From positions 123,764,999-123,828,998 of the forward strand of contig JAKGHH010000001.1 in the NCBI GenBank assembly GCA_022828595.1: 64,000 nt of DNA, in the 5' to 3' direction. This document shows positions 35,966 through 45,819 of the stretch, one piece after another. The translations under genes were made by a program, and so were the position numbers. Numbering within the stretch: position 1 is the first letter of the stretch; each line of letters opens with the position of its first letter. Below the pieces are notes generated by a model. The model ran no database searches. It was not told the origin of the DNA and saw only the letters and a program-made list of their open reading frames with translations. The DNA is from Nelumbo lutea. Lineage: Eukaryota; Streptophyta; Magnoliopsida; Proteales; Nelumbonaceae.

Positions 35966-36857
35966 TGATGGAGGGTGATTTGGCCCGACCTCGCAACATG
36001 GGTACACATGGGCATGACCCTGCTCAAACAGTGACTCAGCATGACAGCGCAACGGATGCAACCACAACTCGGAGGGAAGGTCCCTCCGAGTTCAGCTCGA
36101 CAACTGGGCGGATAAACTACTTGCCAGGAGCCACCTTACCTGCACCTCATCCCCGGGGTTAAGGCACTTCGGGGCACCCTGAGTTCAGGGTACCCTGACC
36201 TCTCTTGAGGCCCGAGCTCCTCCCAATGGACCTCGGGCCACTCCCAGACAGGAATGCACTGATCCATCTCCGGACACCTCAAGGTATAGACCCCTCGGGT
36301 CAGCCAGCTCGGCATAGCTTGCCACAAGCAGCACGCCGCTTTCGGGATAACCCGACACAGGGTAGCTCGGGGAAGGGTAGTCTGTCACATCGTAGGAAGA
36401 CCTTTTGCCGACCACCGTACCCGACAAATCTGGGAACAGCGGCCATATCCTTCATCAGACAGCGTCGTGTCTGCCACCTTTAGAGGGTGCCTTACACCTA
36501 ACAGGCACATACACTACAACGACGGCCCCACGTGTGCCACCTCAGCTCTGTCAGTAATGGCTGCGGCAGGCTGATAGTGGCTGTTATACCCGCCCTGTCA
36601 GAGGCCTGTGGGCCTAATACAACATATTTCTATTATAAGGAGCTACTATCAAGGAATGGAGGTATCATCTTGAAATCTCTTGCACTACCTCACTCTTAGT
36701 TTTTATCTTCTCTTTGCTTCTTACTCAAAATACTGACTTAATTGTCTGAGCGTTCCCGTCGGGCAAACCCCCCGAGGATTCTTCTTCTTCCTCATCTTAG
36801 GTACTTCTTGGGAAGCCACGCGAGTGCAACTAGGAGTGACCGGATTGCGCACCATCA
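35966..36857 (+). repeat. 3' LTR of the Tat element
   Basis: It is 892 bp and pairs with 22786-23677. It ends in GATTGCGCACCATCA and is followed by the CTAAA duplication. Confidence 0.93.
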
Positions 36858-36862
36858 CTAAA

Positions 36863-38501
36863 TATTTAGAATAACTACATTTTAAATAGTTAAAATAACG
36901 AAATTATGTAATACATTTCAAAAATTTCTTCAAAGTAGAAAAATAATTTTAACATAATATTAAAATTAAGAATAATTTAATATATTACAAAATTAATAAT
37001 GAAATTATGTAATAATAGTATAAATTAGGATTTTATGGATAAGTAAATTCAATAAATAATTAATATTTTAAAATTTTAATTTTATATATTACTTAAGTAT
37101 TTAAATAACTAAATATTTTAAATAACAAAATATTTAACATAACTAGATTTTAAATAGTTAAAATAAAGAAATTATGTAATAAATTTAAAAAATTCTGAAA
37201 AGTAGAAAGATAATTATAACATAATATTAAAATTAGTAGTAATTTAATATTTTTACATAATATTGTAGATAACAAATTTCACTTATATCAAGTAATAATT
37301 TGAGAAAATAACTTTCAAAAATATTAATATTTATTAATTAATAATAATTTTAAACTCATACTCTCTATTTATTATATAATTATATATAATAAAATTAATA
37401 TTTATTGTATTTCAGGAATTATTTATTGTTTTTTTGTGATAAATGTATTTTCAAGAATTATGTTTGAATTTGTTTTGTTTTATTATTTAACAGAAAACTT
37501 TCAATATTTATTGGAGATTAAACTACTATTATTGAAAATTTTAAATTTAATTTATTGTACTTATTGTATTTATTGTATTTTTGTTATAACTTATTGATTA
37601 ATATTTATTAAAGATTAAACTATTATTTGAGATTATACTATTTATTGAATAAGTTAATATATTTTTAGTACTTATTGTATTTTGGTAATTATTATATTTT
37701 TCATTATCAATATATTTTCAATAATTGTGTAATTTTGCTATAAATTTTCAATAATTATTGGAAATTAAACTATTGCTATTTATTAGAGATGTGACTATTA
37801 ATTTAGCTGAAATTATGAGTGTTCACGAATTGGTCCGGTTCAGTCGTAGGCTATTTGGCCAACCAAATTGGCCAAGTTATGTTAGGGAGTTAGTCAGTTG
37901 AAACCAACTAACCTTTTGTGAAAACCGACCCACTCAAGTTGTTTCGATTTGGGTCAGTTTTTTGGTTTGGTCAATCGGTTCAAAAGATTTAAACTTAAAA
38001 ATTAAATTAAATTTTAAAAATTACAGTGCAATTATTAAAAAATAAATTTTAAAATTATAATATAAAATATTTTAGACTTAGAAATCTGGGAAATTTTCTA
38101 CTTTTCTATAATAAAAATTATATTTAAAATATAATATGTATATATGGTTAGGTCATTCGATTTTATATACTACTTTTGATATATAAAATATTTAAAATAT
38201 AATATATATATAGGTCATTCGATTTTGGTTGGTTTACAAATGACCAAAGTGAAACTGATCCAATTTGGTCGAATTGGAAAAATTTTGAACCAAAGCCGAC
38301 CTAAAATGCTAGAAAATTGACCAACTCGAGTCGAGTTAATCGTGTTGATCGATTTCATCAGTTTAATGAATAAGCTTAATTGAAATTAATTATTGTTATT
38401 TTTGTATTATAAAAAACTTATCAAAAGTAGTATATAAAATATGAATAATTATTCATTATTTAAAAATGTGAAAATATAAACCAATTATATACTCTTATGT
38501 G
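36863..38501. other. AT-rich DNA, no gene
   Basis: Extremely AT-rich with short internal repeats: TTTAAATAGTTAAAATAA occurs at about 36881 and 37151, and TATTGTA words near 37560. Around 37825-38360 lies a degenerate repeat with GGTCGGTT-like words typical of a decayed MITE. Together with 22316-22785 it probably forms a DNA element that hosts the Tat insertion. Confidence 0.45.
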
Positions 38502-38510
38502 TTTCTATTA

Positions 38511-38969
38511 GGGTCATTTACTAGAACACACCTTATAGTTTTACATATTTACTTAAACCTACCTTATAGTTTTCATTTTAATAAAACATCCCATATATTT
38601 TACAACTTATTTACTTAATCAACATTTCATTAAGGAGTGTTTGTTTTGCCATTAGGCCCATGATTTTTTATTCCAAAAATACCCTTAACACTTTTTTGTA
38701 CATAAAACAAAATTGACCAAATATAGCCAATAGAGTGGTTGCCTGTGTCTTATTAAGGGCAAAAATAGTATTTTTATTTTTATTTTCTTTTGATTAAATT
38801 TATTTAAATGAGCATTAGGGTCAATACTATCATTTCCCATTGCCATCTAATGGAAGATTGATTAAATCCATTGCAAATTATAAATGATGTTTTAGTAAAA
38901 TACTAACTACAGAGTAGATTTTACATAGTAAATGCATGAAACTATAAGAGGTATTTTAGTAAGTGATCA
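38511..38969. mobile_element. Mutator-type MITE with perfect 9-bp target duplication
   Basis: TTTCTATTA is present at 38502-38510 and 38970-38978, abutting the element. The left end GGGTCATTTACTAGAACA and the right end (minus strand) TGATCACTTACTAAAA form an imperfect inverted repeat, with CTTATAGTTT conserved further in on both arms. It is 459 bp and non-coding. A 9-bp duplication points to the Mutator superfamily. Confidence 0.82.
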
Positions 38970-38978
38970 TTTCTATTA

Positions 38979-40035
38979 TTTAGCTTTCGATTAATAAATC
39001 TTGTTCATCGCACGGGTTCCCGCTAGTAGGTATATATGATCAGTCAAACTTCTATGACGCATAGTGAATTTGGAAGATGACACGTATGTTTTCTTTTGTT
39101 TAAAAAACAACTTTCATTATACTTTTTTTTATTAACAATGGCTATAATCTGCCAACATGTAACTGTACGAGTTTGGTCAAACTTTTAAGACCTCTAATGA
39201 ATTTGGAAAATGTGGTACCTTTCATTTAGAAAAGAGAATTACAAAAAGAAAAAATGGACAATAACAATCGATGATTTTACATAACCAAGCCAAATGTTAA
39301 AGTTGTTAGCTTTCCTTCATCTGCATATCAAATGCCGTGATGGTTCTCTTCATCTCCATACCAAATACTTGGTGATTTTAGTTTCGAATCATTGTATAAA
39401 ATAAGAAAAGGTTCAAATGGAGGTCGTCGATGCAAGGGATAAGACCAAAAGAGAGTTGGAATTGAAGGTCGCTGACACAAGGGATGAAGCCAAAAGGTAA
39501 TTGGATGGTCGCCTTCGCCAGTCACCATAGCCTTTGGGTTGTCCTTTAATTTGTACATGGTGGTCGCCGCTGCCATCGTACAAGAGATAGAGGGAGTTGA
39601 TGCACCTTCACCATAATCTTGGGTCACCATTACAAATGCCTTTACTCTTGAGTCATTTGAGAGTTGAATCTTCTCTACTTAATAAACCATTTAGGTTATG
39701 TTTGATTTGAAGGAAAAGGTATGCAAGAAAACCTATACAAGATTTACAAAGGTTTCTTTACTTTTCTCTTTCTTTCCTTACTTTTTCCTTCAAATCAAAC
39801 ATAGCCTTAGGGAAAGTAAGAGTATGAACTATTTATTTTTTATTTTCCACTTTAATTTCAAACCATGACTGTCTAGGTTAGCGGTTTTTTGATAATTTAA
39901 ACGGTTTTTGTGTAATTTAAACGGTTTTTGTCAAAAGGACACAGTTTGAAGTAAAAATAGAAACTATATTTTGACCGATTTCTGGTCCAAAAGGTTTAAC
40001 CTTCTGGGTCAACGACGGCTCAAAAACCTTATTTT
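38979..40035. other. Unassigned DNA right of the MITE
   Basis: GCACGGGTTCCCGCTAGTAG at 39012-39031 resembles a terminal motif of another small plant element. Frame 39328-39630 on the minus strand has no family resemblance. Repeated TAATTTAAACGGTTTTTG units occur at 39890-39930. Confidence 0.4.
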
Positions 40036-40039
40036 CAAC

Positions 40040-40760
40040 CACTAAGAGAACCCTCTAATGCTAGCCTATACCAAGTTACCAACCATTGCCTATACCCTCT
40101 CGCCCTTGGTCCATGGACTTGATCCTTGTCTCTCCAAAACCTCGCACAATTATGATAACATTTTGGGTGGTTAATCGATTCTCCAGGATGGCACACTTTA
40201 TTCCTTGTTACAAGGCCAAAGATGCTTTTATCGTGGCCCAACTATTTGCGTTTCCTGAATCCATTGTCTTGGATCGAGACAAGAAATTCAGTGGGAATTT
40301 CTGGCAATACCTTTGGGTGAGGATGAACACAAAGTTGAGGTTCAACAACTCATACCACTCGAGACTAATGGTCAGATTGAGTTGTCAAAAGAGAAGTTAG
40401 GAAACTTATGCGAGTTGAGATCAGTAAAGCCCTCCATTATTGGGATACTACTTTGCCTCCTACAGAGCTATTCTGCAACAAGAGTGCCCACCGCAAAACA
40501 TAGCTCTACCCTTTCCAAGTATATGGAATCAACTCCATGGGTCGATCCCTTAGAGTTGACTGAGTTTTCTATTCCTTTGAAGTTAGTTAATAAGGTTGAT
40601 GACATGCTTGTTAAGTACAAAGGTTTCTGTAGAGAGTTAAGACACAACTCAAGGCTTTAAACAACTACTACAAGGATCAAGGTTGACAAGCATACGCAGA
40701 AAGAAGATAACCTTCAATGTAGGTGATTTAGTCTGGGTTGTACTCAATGTAGGTGATTTG
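40040..40760 (+). pseudogene. Chromovirus integrase core remnant
   Basis: Pieces in shifting frames match an integrase catalytic core: PWSMDLILVSPKPRT, VVNRFSRMAHFIPC, then ESIVLDRDKKF with the second Asp, and the TNGQIE region. These are motifs of chromovirus integrases and differ from the Tat type at 32 kb. It continues the integrase N-terminal piece that stops at about 22315. Frameshifts are present at about 40235, 40320 and 40470. Confidence 0.78.
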
Positions 40761-40925
40761 GACCTTGTTGCATTCTAGAAAAGATTTCCAATGTATATTT
40801 ACATTCAAAATGAGATGTAAATGTACATGGATAAAAAAGAAGTAAATTTGCATTCAATGTGGCATTTTGTTAAAAAAAAGGTATATATTTTATTGGGATT
40901 CATGCTTGCATCGGTTACAACTAAA

Positions 40926-41047
40926 AGTCTGTTTGGTAAGAAGGTAAATTTGTCAATGAAAAACTAACCCAACTTTACATTTACATAACCGTTTTACAAC
41001 CTGTATATTTGCATTCACACTTTATTTGCATCGTTCCCAAACAGAGC
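40926..41047. mobile_element. Small TIR element (GGCTCTGTTTGG type)
   Basis: AGTCTGTTTGG on the left is mirrored by CCAAACAGAGCC on the right. It is about 120 bp, non-coding, and located at the edge of the chromovirus 3' LTR remnant. The target duplication is unclear. Confidence 0.5.
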
Positions 41048-41382
41048 CTTAGTGTGAGGTTATAACCTTTTACTCTCATGTGACTATACATAAATTTGGG
41101 TAAGTTTGTATGCAAAGTTAAGTTGAATTGAATATTAACTACTTTGTTCAAGTTTGCTTATACTTTATTCCATTTCATTGGACTTGTTGCAAAGCCATAG
41201 AAACCAAACCCTTAGCAACTCCTATGTGAATGGACACTAAGGTCACTCCCCTTGATGAGCTACAACACCAAGAGGTTAGTGATATCCTTATTACTCCAAT
41301 CTGTAACTGTTGCAATGTCAGTTGTTGTCGATTGTTCTAGCTAGTAGAGATTTGCTCTATTTAGGAACTATCGGCTGAACCA
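41048..41382 (+). repeat. 3' LTR remnant of the chromovirus
   Basis: It aligns with 10680-10919 of the 5' LTR: TTTACTCTCATGTGACTATA, AACTGTTGCAATGTCAGTTG and the final GAACTATCGGCTGAACCA. The upstream part of the LTR is not recognisable. The two LTRs have diverged strongly, so the host element is old. Confidence 0.6.
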
Positions 41383-42224
41383 TAACTACTCCAGTTATGC
41401 TTGAGGTGTGAAGAATTTCCTCTCTCTCTCTGCGTTGTTTCCTTGCTGTAGGTAGCTAGAGAGGGATTGATAAACAATAGGTATTGCAAAAAAAATTAGA
41501 CTAGAGAGAACCTCCTCCTTTCCATATATTGACAGGCATCATCTTGATCAGTTTTGCAAAAATAGCCCCCACCAGCATGTTGTGGCAGAGATAGGAAATT
41601 TCTATTGGGGACCGATTTACATTTGTAGCTGTACCCGACATGGACTTGTACAAAAACACACATATACACATGTTAGGAGCTACATTTGCCTGGTTGTTTG
41701 TTTGGGTAAATCAAGATCAGGTTGACCAAAATCCAGTTTCATCATATTAATGAGAACATGACAATGAGGTGGGGGAAAGGATCCCTCCTTGTTACATGGC
41801 TCCCTTGGCTCCCCTATAAATAGTTCCAATAAAATTTTTGAGGGACCTGCATGCATGCATGCACAAACAATGAGAGAGAGAGAGTGTGTTCCATGGGATG
41901 ATATATAGTATGTAAACACCAACGTAGTTGCAATATTTATATAACAAATAGCCCACCTTTATTCCATATGGAGGGTCACCCACCTTGGATATTTGTTAAC
42001 AATAGAAGGTAAAAGACACCATACCATTAGCCCTAAACTAGACTTAAACTCAACCCTAAACTAGACTCATAGACACCATATGATTAGGCTCGCTTCGTTA
42101 CCTAGTGAAATACATAAAGTAACTTTTCAAGTAAATACTAAATGAAAAACATGTAGAATGGCAATGCATCATTCTAAGCTGTTTAGAATGGGAACATTCT
42201 AAATATATCACAAAGTACAAATGC
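41383..42224. other. Intergenic DNA downstream of the CEP gene
   Basis: It contains the 3' flank of the minus-strand CEP gene, (TGCA)n at 41850-41863 and (GA)n at 41873-41886. A pair of similar segments (CCTAAACTAGACT) repeats at about 42032 and 42055. No gene is supported; frames at 41680-41983 on the minus strand lack homology and codon bias. Confidence 0.45.
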
Positions 42225-42291
42225 TTAATTTTGGCTAGGATGACCGGTATTGGGGCTATGAACTAGTGCTGTGGGTCGAAATACTTCTACT
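42225..42291 (-). other. Out-of-frame 45th (terminal) CEP domain
   Basis: One frame away from the 44-unit ORF the sequence reads VEVFRPTALVHSPNTGH followed by three residues and TAA (42225-42227). This is a typical CEP precursor end. The main frame leaves it at the run of nine A's on the coding strand (42291-42299); eight A's would keep it in frame. It is more diverged from the array consensus than most units. Confidence 0.8.
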
Positions 42292-45200
42292 TTTTTTTTC
42301 CATTTTAAGATGACCGATACCGGGGCTATGACCTGGTGCTGTGGGTCGGAAGCCTTCATCTTCTCCCTCCATGTCAAGATGACCGATACTAGGGCTATGA
42401 TCTGGTGTCATGGGTTGAAAAGCTTGTACTTCTCCCTCTATTTCAGAATGATCGATATCGGGGATATGATCTGGTCTCGTGGGTCGGAAAGCTTCTACTT
42501 CTCCCTCTATTTTAGAATGACCGATACCGGGGCTATGACCTGGTGCCGTGGGTCGAAAAGCTTCTACTTCTCCTTCCATTTCAAGATGATCGATACCGGG
42601 GCTATGACCTGGGACCGTGGGTTGGAAAGCTTCTATTTCTCCCTCCATTTCAAGATGACCGATACCGGGGCTATGACTAGGTGTCGTGGGTCGGAAAGCT
42701 TCTACTTCTTGCTCTATTTCAGAATGACCGATACTGGGGCTATGACCTGGTGCTGTGGGTTGGAAGCCTTCATCTTCTCCCTCCATGTCAAGATGACTGA
42801 TACCGGGGCTATGACCTGGTGTCGTGGGTCGAAAAGCTTCTACTTCTCCCTCTATTTCAGAATGACCGATACTGGGGCTATGACCTGGTGCCGTGGGTCG
42901 AAAAGCTTCTACTTCTCCCTCTATTTCAGAATGACCGATACCAGGGCTATGACCTGGTGCCGTGGGTCGAAAAGCTTCTACTTCTCCTTCCATTTCAAGA
43001 TGACCAATACTGGGGCTATGACCTGGTGCCGTGGGTCGAAAAGCTTCTACTTCTCCCTCCATTTCAAGATGACCGATACCGGGGCTATGACCTTGTGCCG
43101 TGGGTCTGAAAGCTTCTACTTCTCCCTCCATTTCAAGATGACCGATACCGGGGCTATGACTTGGTGTCGTGGGTCGGAAAGCATCTACTTCTCCCTCTAT
43201 TTCAGAATGACCGATACCGGGGCTATGACCTGGTGCCGTGGGTCGGAAAGCTTCTACTTCTCCCTCCATTTCAAGATGACCAATATCGGGGATATGACCT
43301 AGTGTCGTGGGTCGGAAAGCTTCTACTTCTTGCTCTATTTCAGAATGACAGATACCGGGGCTATGACCTGGTGTCGTGGGTCGAAAAGCTTCTACTTCTC
43401 CCTCCATTTCAAGATGACCGATACCAGGACTATGACTTGGTGTCGTGGGTCGAAAAGCTTCTACTTCTTGCTCTATTTCAGAATGACTGAGACCGGGGCT
43501 ATGACCTGGTGCCGTGGGTCGAAAAGCTTCTACTTCTCCCTCTATTTCAGAATGACCGATACCAGGACTATGACTTGGTGCCCTGGGTCGAAAAGCTTCT
43601 ACTTCTCCTTCCATTTCAAGATGACCAATACCGGGGCTATGACCTGGTGCTGTGGGTCGAAAAGCTTCTACTTCTCCCTCCATTTCAAGATGACCGATAT
43701 CGGGGCTATGACCTAGTGCCGTGGGTGGGAAAGCTTCTACTTCTCCCTCAATTTCAAGATGACCGATACCGGGGCAATGACCTGGTGTCGTGGGTCGGAA
43801 AGCATCTACTTCTCCCTTTATTTCAGAATGACCGATACTGGGGCTATGACCTGGTGCTGTGGGTCGAAAAGCTTCTACTTCTCCCTCCATTTCAAGATGA
43901 CAGATATCGAGGCTATGACCTGGTGTCGTGGGTCGGAAAGCTTCTACTTCTCGCTCTATTTCAGAATGACCGATACTGGGGCTATGACCTGGTGCTGTGG
44001 GTCGAAAAGCTTCTACTTCTTCCTCCATTTCAAGATGACTGATACCGGGGCTATGACCTGGTGTCGTGGGTCGGAAAGCTTCTACTTCTCGCTCTATTTC
44101 ATAATGACCGATACTGGGGTTATGACCTGGTGCCGTGGGTCGAAAAGCTTCTACTTTTCCCTCTATTTCAGAATGACCGATACCGGGGCTATGACCTGGT
44201 GCTGTGGGTCGAAAAGCTTCTACTTCTGCTTCCATTTCAAGATGACCGATACCGGGTCTATGACTTGGTGCCGTGGGTCGGAAAGCTTGTACTTCTCCCT
44301 CAATTTCAAGATGATCGATACCGGGGCTATGACCTGGTGCCGTGGGACGGAAAGCTTCTACTCTTCCCTCCATTTCAAGATGACTGATACCGGGGCTATG
44401 ACCTGGTGCCGTGGGTCGAAAAGCTTCTACTTTTGCCTCCATTTCAAGATGACCGATACCGGGGCTATGACCTGGTGTCGTGGGTCGAAAAGCTTCTACT
44501 TCTCGCTCTATTTCAAAATGACCGATACCGGGGCTATGACCTGGTGCCGTGGGTCGAAAAGCTTCTACTTCTCCCTCCATTTCAAGATGATCGATACTAG
44601 GGCTATGACCAAGTGTCGTGGGTCGAAAAGCTTCTACTTCTCCCTCTATTTCAGAATCACCGATACCGGGGCTATGACCTGGTGCTATGGGTCGAAAAGC
44701 TTCTACTTCTGCTTCCATTTCAAGATGACCGATACCGGGTCTATGACCTGGTGTCGTGGGTTGAAAAGCTTGTACTTCTCCCTCCATTTCAACATGATCG
44801 ATACCGGGGCTATGACCTGGTGCCGTGGGTCGGAAAGCTTCTACTATTCCCTCCATTTCAAGATGACCGATACCGGGGCTATGACCTGGTGTCGTGGGTC
44901 GAAAAGATTCTATTTTTGCCTCCATTTCAAGATGACCGATACCGGGGCTATGACCTGGTGCCGTGGGTCGAAAAGCTTCTACTTCTCGCTCTATTTCAGA
45001 ATGACTGATACCGGCGCTATGATCTGGTGCCGTGGATCGAAAAGCTTCTACTTCTCCCTCCATTTCAAGATGACCGATACCAGGGCTGTGACCTGGTGTC
45101 GTGGGTCGAAAAGCTTTTACTTCTTGCTCTATTTCAAAATGATCGATACCAGGGCTATGACCTGGTGTCGTGGGTCGAAAAGCTTCTACTTCTCCCTCCA

Positions 45201-45558
45201 TTTCAAGATGACCGATACCGGGGCTATGACCTGGTGTTGTGGGTCGGAAAGCTTCCACTTCTTGTTCTATTTCAGAATGACCGATACCAGGGCTATGACC
45301 TGGTGCCGTGGGTCGGAAAGCTTTTACTTCTCGCTGTATGGTTGGAATTGAATGGTGGACGTTGCCAATGTCTTTAACATTCTCTTTCTTTATCATATCT
45401 TTTGCATTGTAGTTTTCATTGGTGATAAAGCATTCCATACATTTTTTGTTTTCCTCTATTTTCAAACGCCTTCCCTCAATACAATGATTTTCTTGAGAGA
45501 AAATCAATAGAAAAAGAAACAAACAGGTACATGAGAGCTTATCCATGGCAATAGCCAT
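42256..45558 (-). CDS. Giant CEP precursor with 44 tandem CEP domains
   Basis: It encodes a secreted precursor of C-terminally encoded peptides, short hydroxylated hormones perceived by CEPR leucine-rich-repeat receptor kinases in root growth and nitrogen signalling. The first ATG (45558) gives 1100 residues. A second, in a stronger context (GCCATGG), is at 45546. Longer frames upstream begin at TTG. A hydrophobic signal peptide (CLFLFLLIF) leads to CIEGRRLK and then KKCMEC, resembling the EGRHL and CxxC region of the 48.7-kb CEP gene. From 45327 to 42292 come 44 uninterrupted 23-residue units: V-E-A-FRPT[AT]PGHSPGIGH plus an acidic hexamer (LEMEGE, SEIEGE, SEIEQE and variants). By my count 20 units match FRPT[AT]PGHSPGI[GDSC]H exactly, and AFRPTAPGHSPGIGH occurs eight times. 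No intron is seen. It ends in an 11-residue non-CEP tail, caused by a frame shift at an A9 run. Confidence in the family is very high; the exact start is uncertain. Confidence 0.95.
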   Translation of the reverse strand: MAIAMDKLSCTCLFLFLLIFSQENHCIEGRRLKIEENKKCMECFITNENYNAKDMIKKENVKDIGNVHHSIPTIQREVKAFRPTAPGHSPGIGHSEIEQEVEAFRPTTPGHSPGIGHLEMEGEVEAFRPTTPGHSPGIDHFEIEQEVKAFRPTTPGHSPGIGHLEMEGEVEAFRSTAPDHSAGISHSEIEREVEAFRPTAPGHSPGIGHLEMEAKIESFRPTTPGHSPGIGHLEMEGIVEAFRPTAPGHSPGIDHVEMEGEVQAFQPTTPGHRPGIGHLEMEAEVEAFRPIAPGHSPGIGDSEIEGEVEAFRPTTLGHSPSIDHLEMEGEVEAFRPTAPGHSPGIGHFEIEREVEAFRPTTPGHSPGIGHLEMEAKVEAFRPTAPGHSPGISHLEMEGRVEAFRPTAPGHSPGIDHLEIEGEVQAFRPTAPSHRPGIGHLEMEAEVEAFRPTAPGHSPGIGHSEIEGKVEAFRPTAPGHNPSIGHYEIEREVEAFRPTTPGHSPGISHLEMEEEVEAFRPTAPGHSPSIGHSEIEREVEAFRPTTPGHSLDICHLEMEGEVEAFRPTAPGHSPSIGHSEIKGEVDAFRPTTPGHCPGIGHLEIEGEVEAFPPTALGHSPDIGHLEMEGEVEAFRPTAPGHSPGIGHLEMEGEVEAFRPRAPSHSPGIGHSEIEGEVEAFRPTAPGHSPGLSHSEIEQEVEAFRPTTPSHSPGIGHLEMEGEVEAFRPTTPGHSPGICHSEIEQEVEAFRPTTLGHIPDIGHLEMEGEVEAFRPTAPGHSPGIGHSEIEGEVDAFRPTTPSHSPGIGHLEMEGEVEAFRPTAQGHSPGIGHLEMEGEVEAFRPTAPGHSPSIGHLEMEGEVEAFRPTAPGHSPGIGHSEIEGEVEAFRPTAPGHSPSIGHSEIEGEVEAFRPTTPGHSPGISHLDMEGEDEGFQPTAPGHSPSIGHSEIEQEVEAFRPTTPSHSPGIGHLEMEGEIEAFQPTVPGHSPGIDHLEMEGEVEAFRPTAPGHSPGIGHSKIEGEVEAFRPTRPDHIPDIDHSEIEGEVQAFQPMTPDHSPSIGHLDMEGEDEGFRPTAPGHSPGIGHLKMEKKSRSISTHSTSS
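42292..45327 (-). repeat. 44 x 69-bp coding tandem array
   Basis: The length, 3036 bp, is exactly 44 x 69 with no indel between units. Units differ by substitution only. Because 69 is divisible by three, the opposite strand is also largely open, giving long false frames. Two spacer classes (L-E-M-E and S-E-I-E) partly alternate. A seven-unit block (units 5-10 against 12-17) shows higher-order duplication. Confidence 0.97.
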
Positions 45559-45660
45559 ACAAAGAGGTAAGAAGACTTTCAACGAGTTGAACCTAACGGG
45601 AGCTAGAGAAAGAAAGAGAGATGCTAATACGAAGGTAAGATGCCCAAACTCCTCTCCTTC

Positions 45661-45670
45661 GGTATTTATG
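45661..45670 (-). promoter_or_regulatory. TATA-like box of the giant CEP gene
   Basis: CATAAATACC lies about 105-115 bp upstream of the candidate ATGs. A start site about 30 bp downstream would give a 5' leader of roughly 70-85 nt. The second CEP gene has a similar box at a similar distance. Confidence 0.5.
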
Positions 45671-45819
45671 GTGCAGTACGTGAGGTTCTCACTGGTGGGA
45701 AGATTCTATGGAGTGAGTACGACAACATTTACAATTTTTGAGAGGAAGAGAATAGTCAAATCATTACCTACCTACTGATCTTTCGTTCTTCTCTTTACGA
45801 GGAGAAATCTGTTGTGCAA

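Larger units (their letters stand above)
22786..36857 (+). mobile_element. Full-length Tat-type Ty3/Gypsy retrotransposon with nested solo LTRs
   Basis: Two 892-bp LTRs (22786-23677, 35966-36857) share TGATGGAGGGTGATTTGG starts and GATTGCGCACCATCA ends. CTAAA flanks the whole element (22781-22785 and 36858-36862), a perfect 5-bp target duplication. The order gag, protease, RT, RNase H, a second RNase H, integrase and then an antisense ORF before the 3' LTR is that of the Tat lineage. Two solo LTRs of an unrelated family interrupt the protease and second RNase H regions. Without them the element would be about 10.6 kb. Coding regions have many stops, so it is not autonomous now, although the near-identity of its LTRs suggests a fairly recent insertion. 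Confidence 0.93.

Noticed and set aside
41680..41983. Minus-strand frames downstream of the CEP gene
   Set aside because: They overlap each other in different frames, include simple repeats (TGCA, GA) and show no family resemblance.
42292..45327. CRISPR-like regular repeat array
   Set aside because: Units are contiguous coding 69-mers with substitutions, not identical repeats separated by unique spacers, and the context is a plant genome.
43759..45351. Plus-strand 530-residue open frame, plus several others over 42271-45377
   Set aside because: They are the antisense and third-frame reading of the 69-bp CEP array. Because 69 is divisible by three, absence of a stop in one unit opens the whole array. 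They have no start context or domain.
45545..45778. 77-residue plus-strand frame over the CEP start
   Set aside because: It is antisense to the signal peptide and leader of the CEP gene and lacks any recognisable domain.
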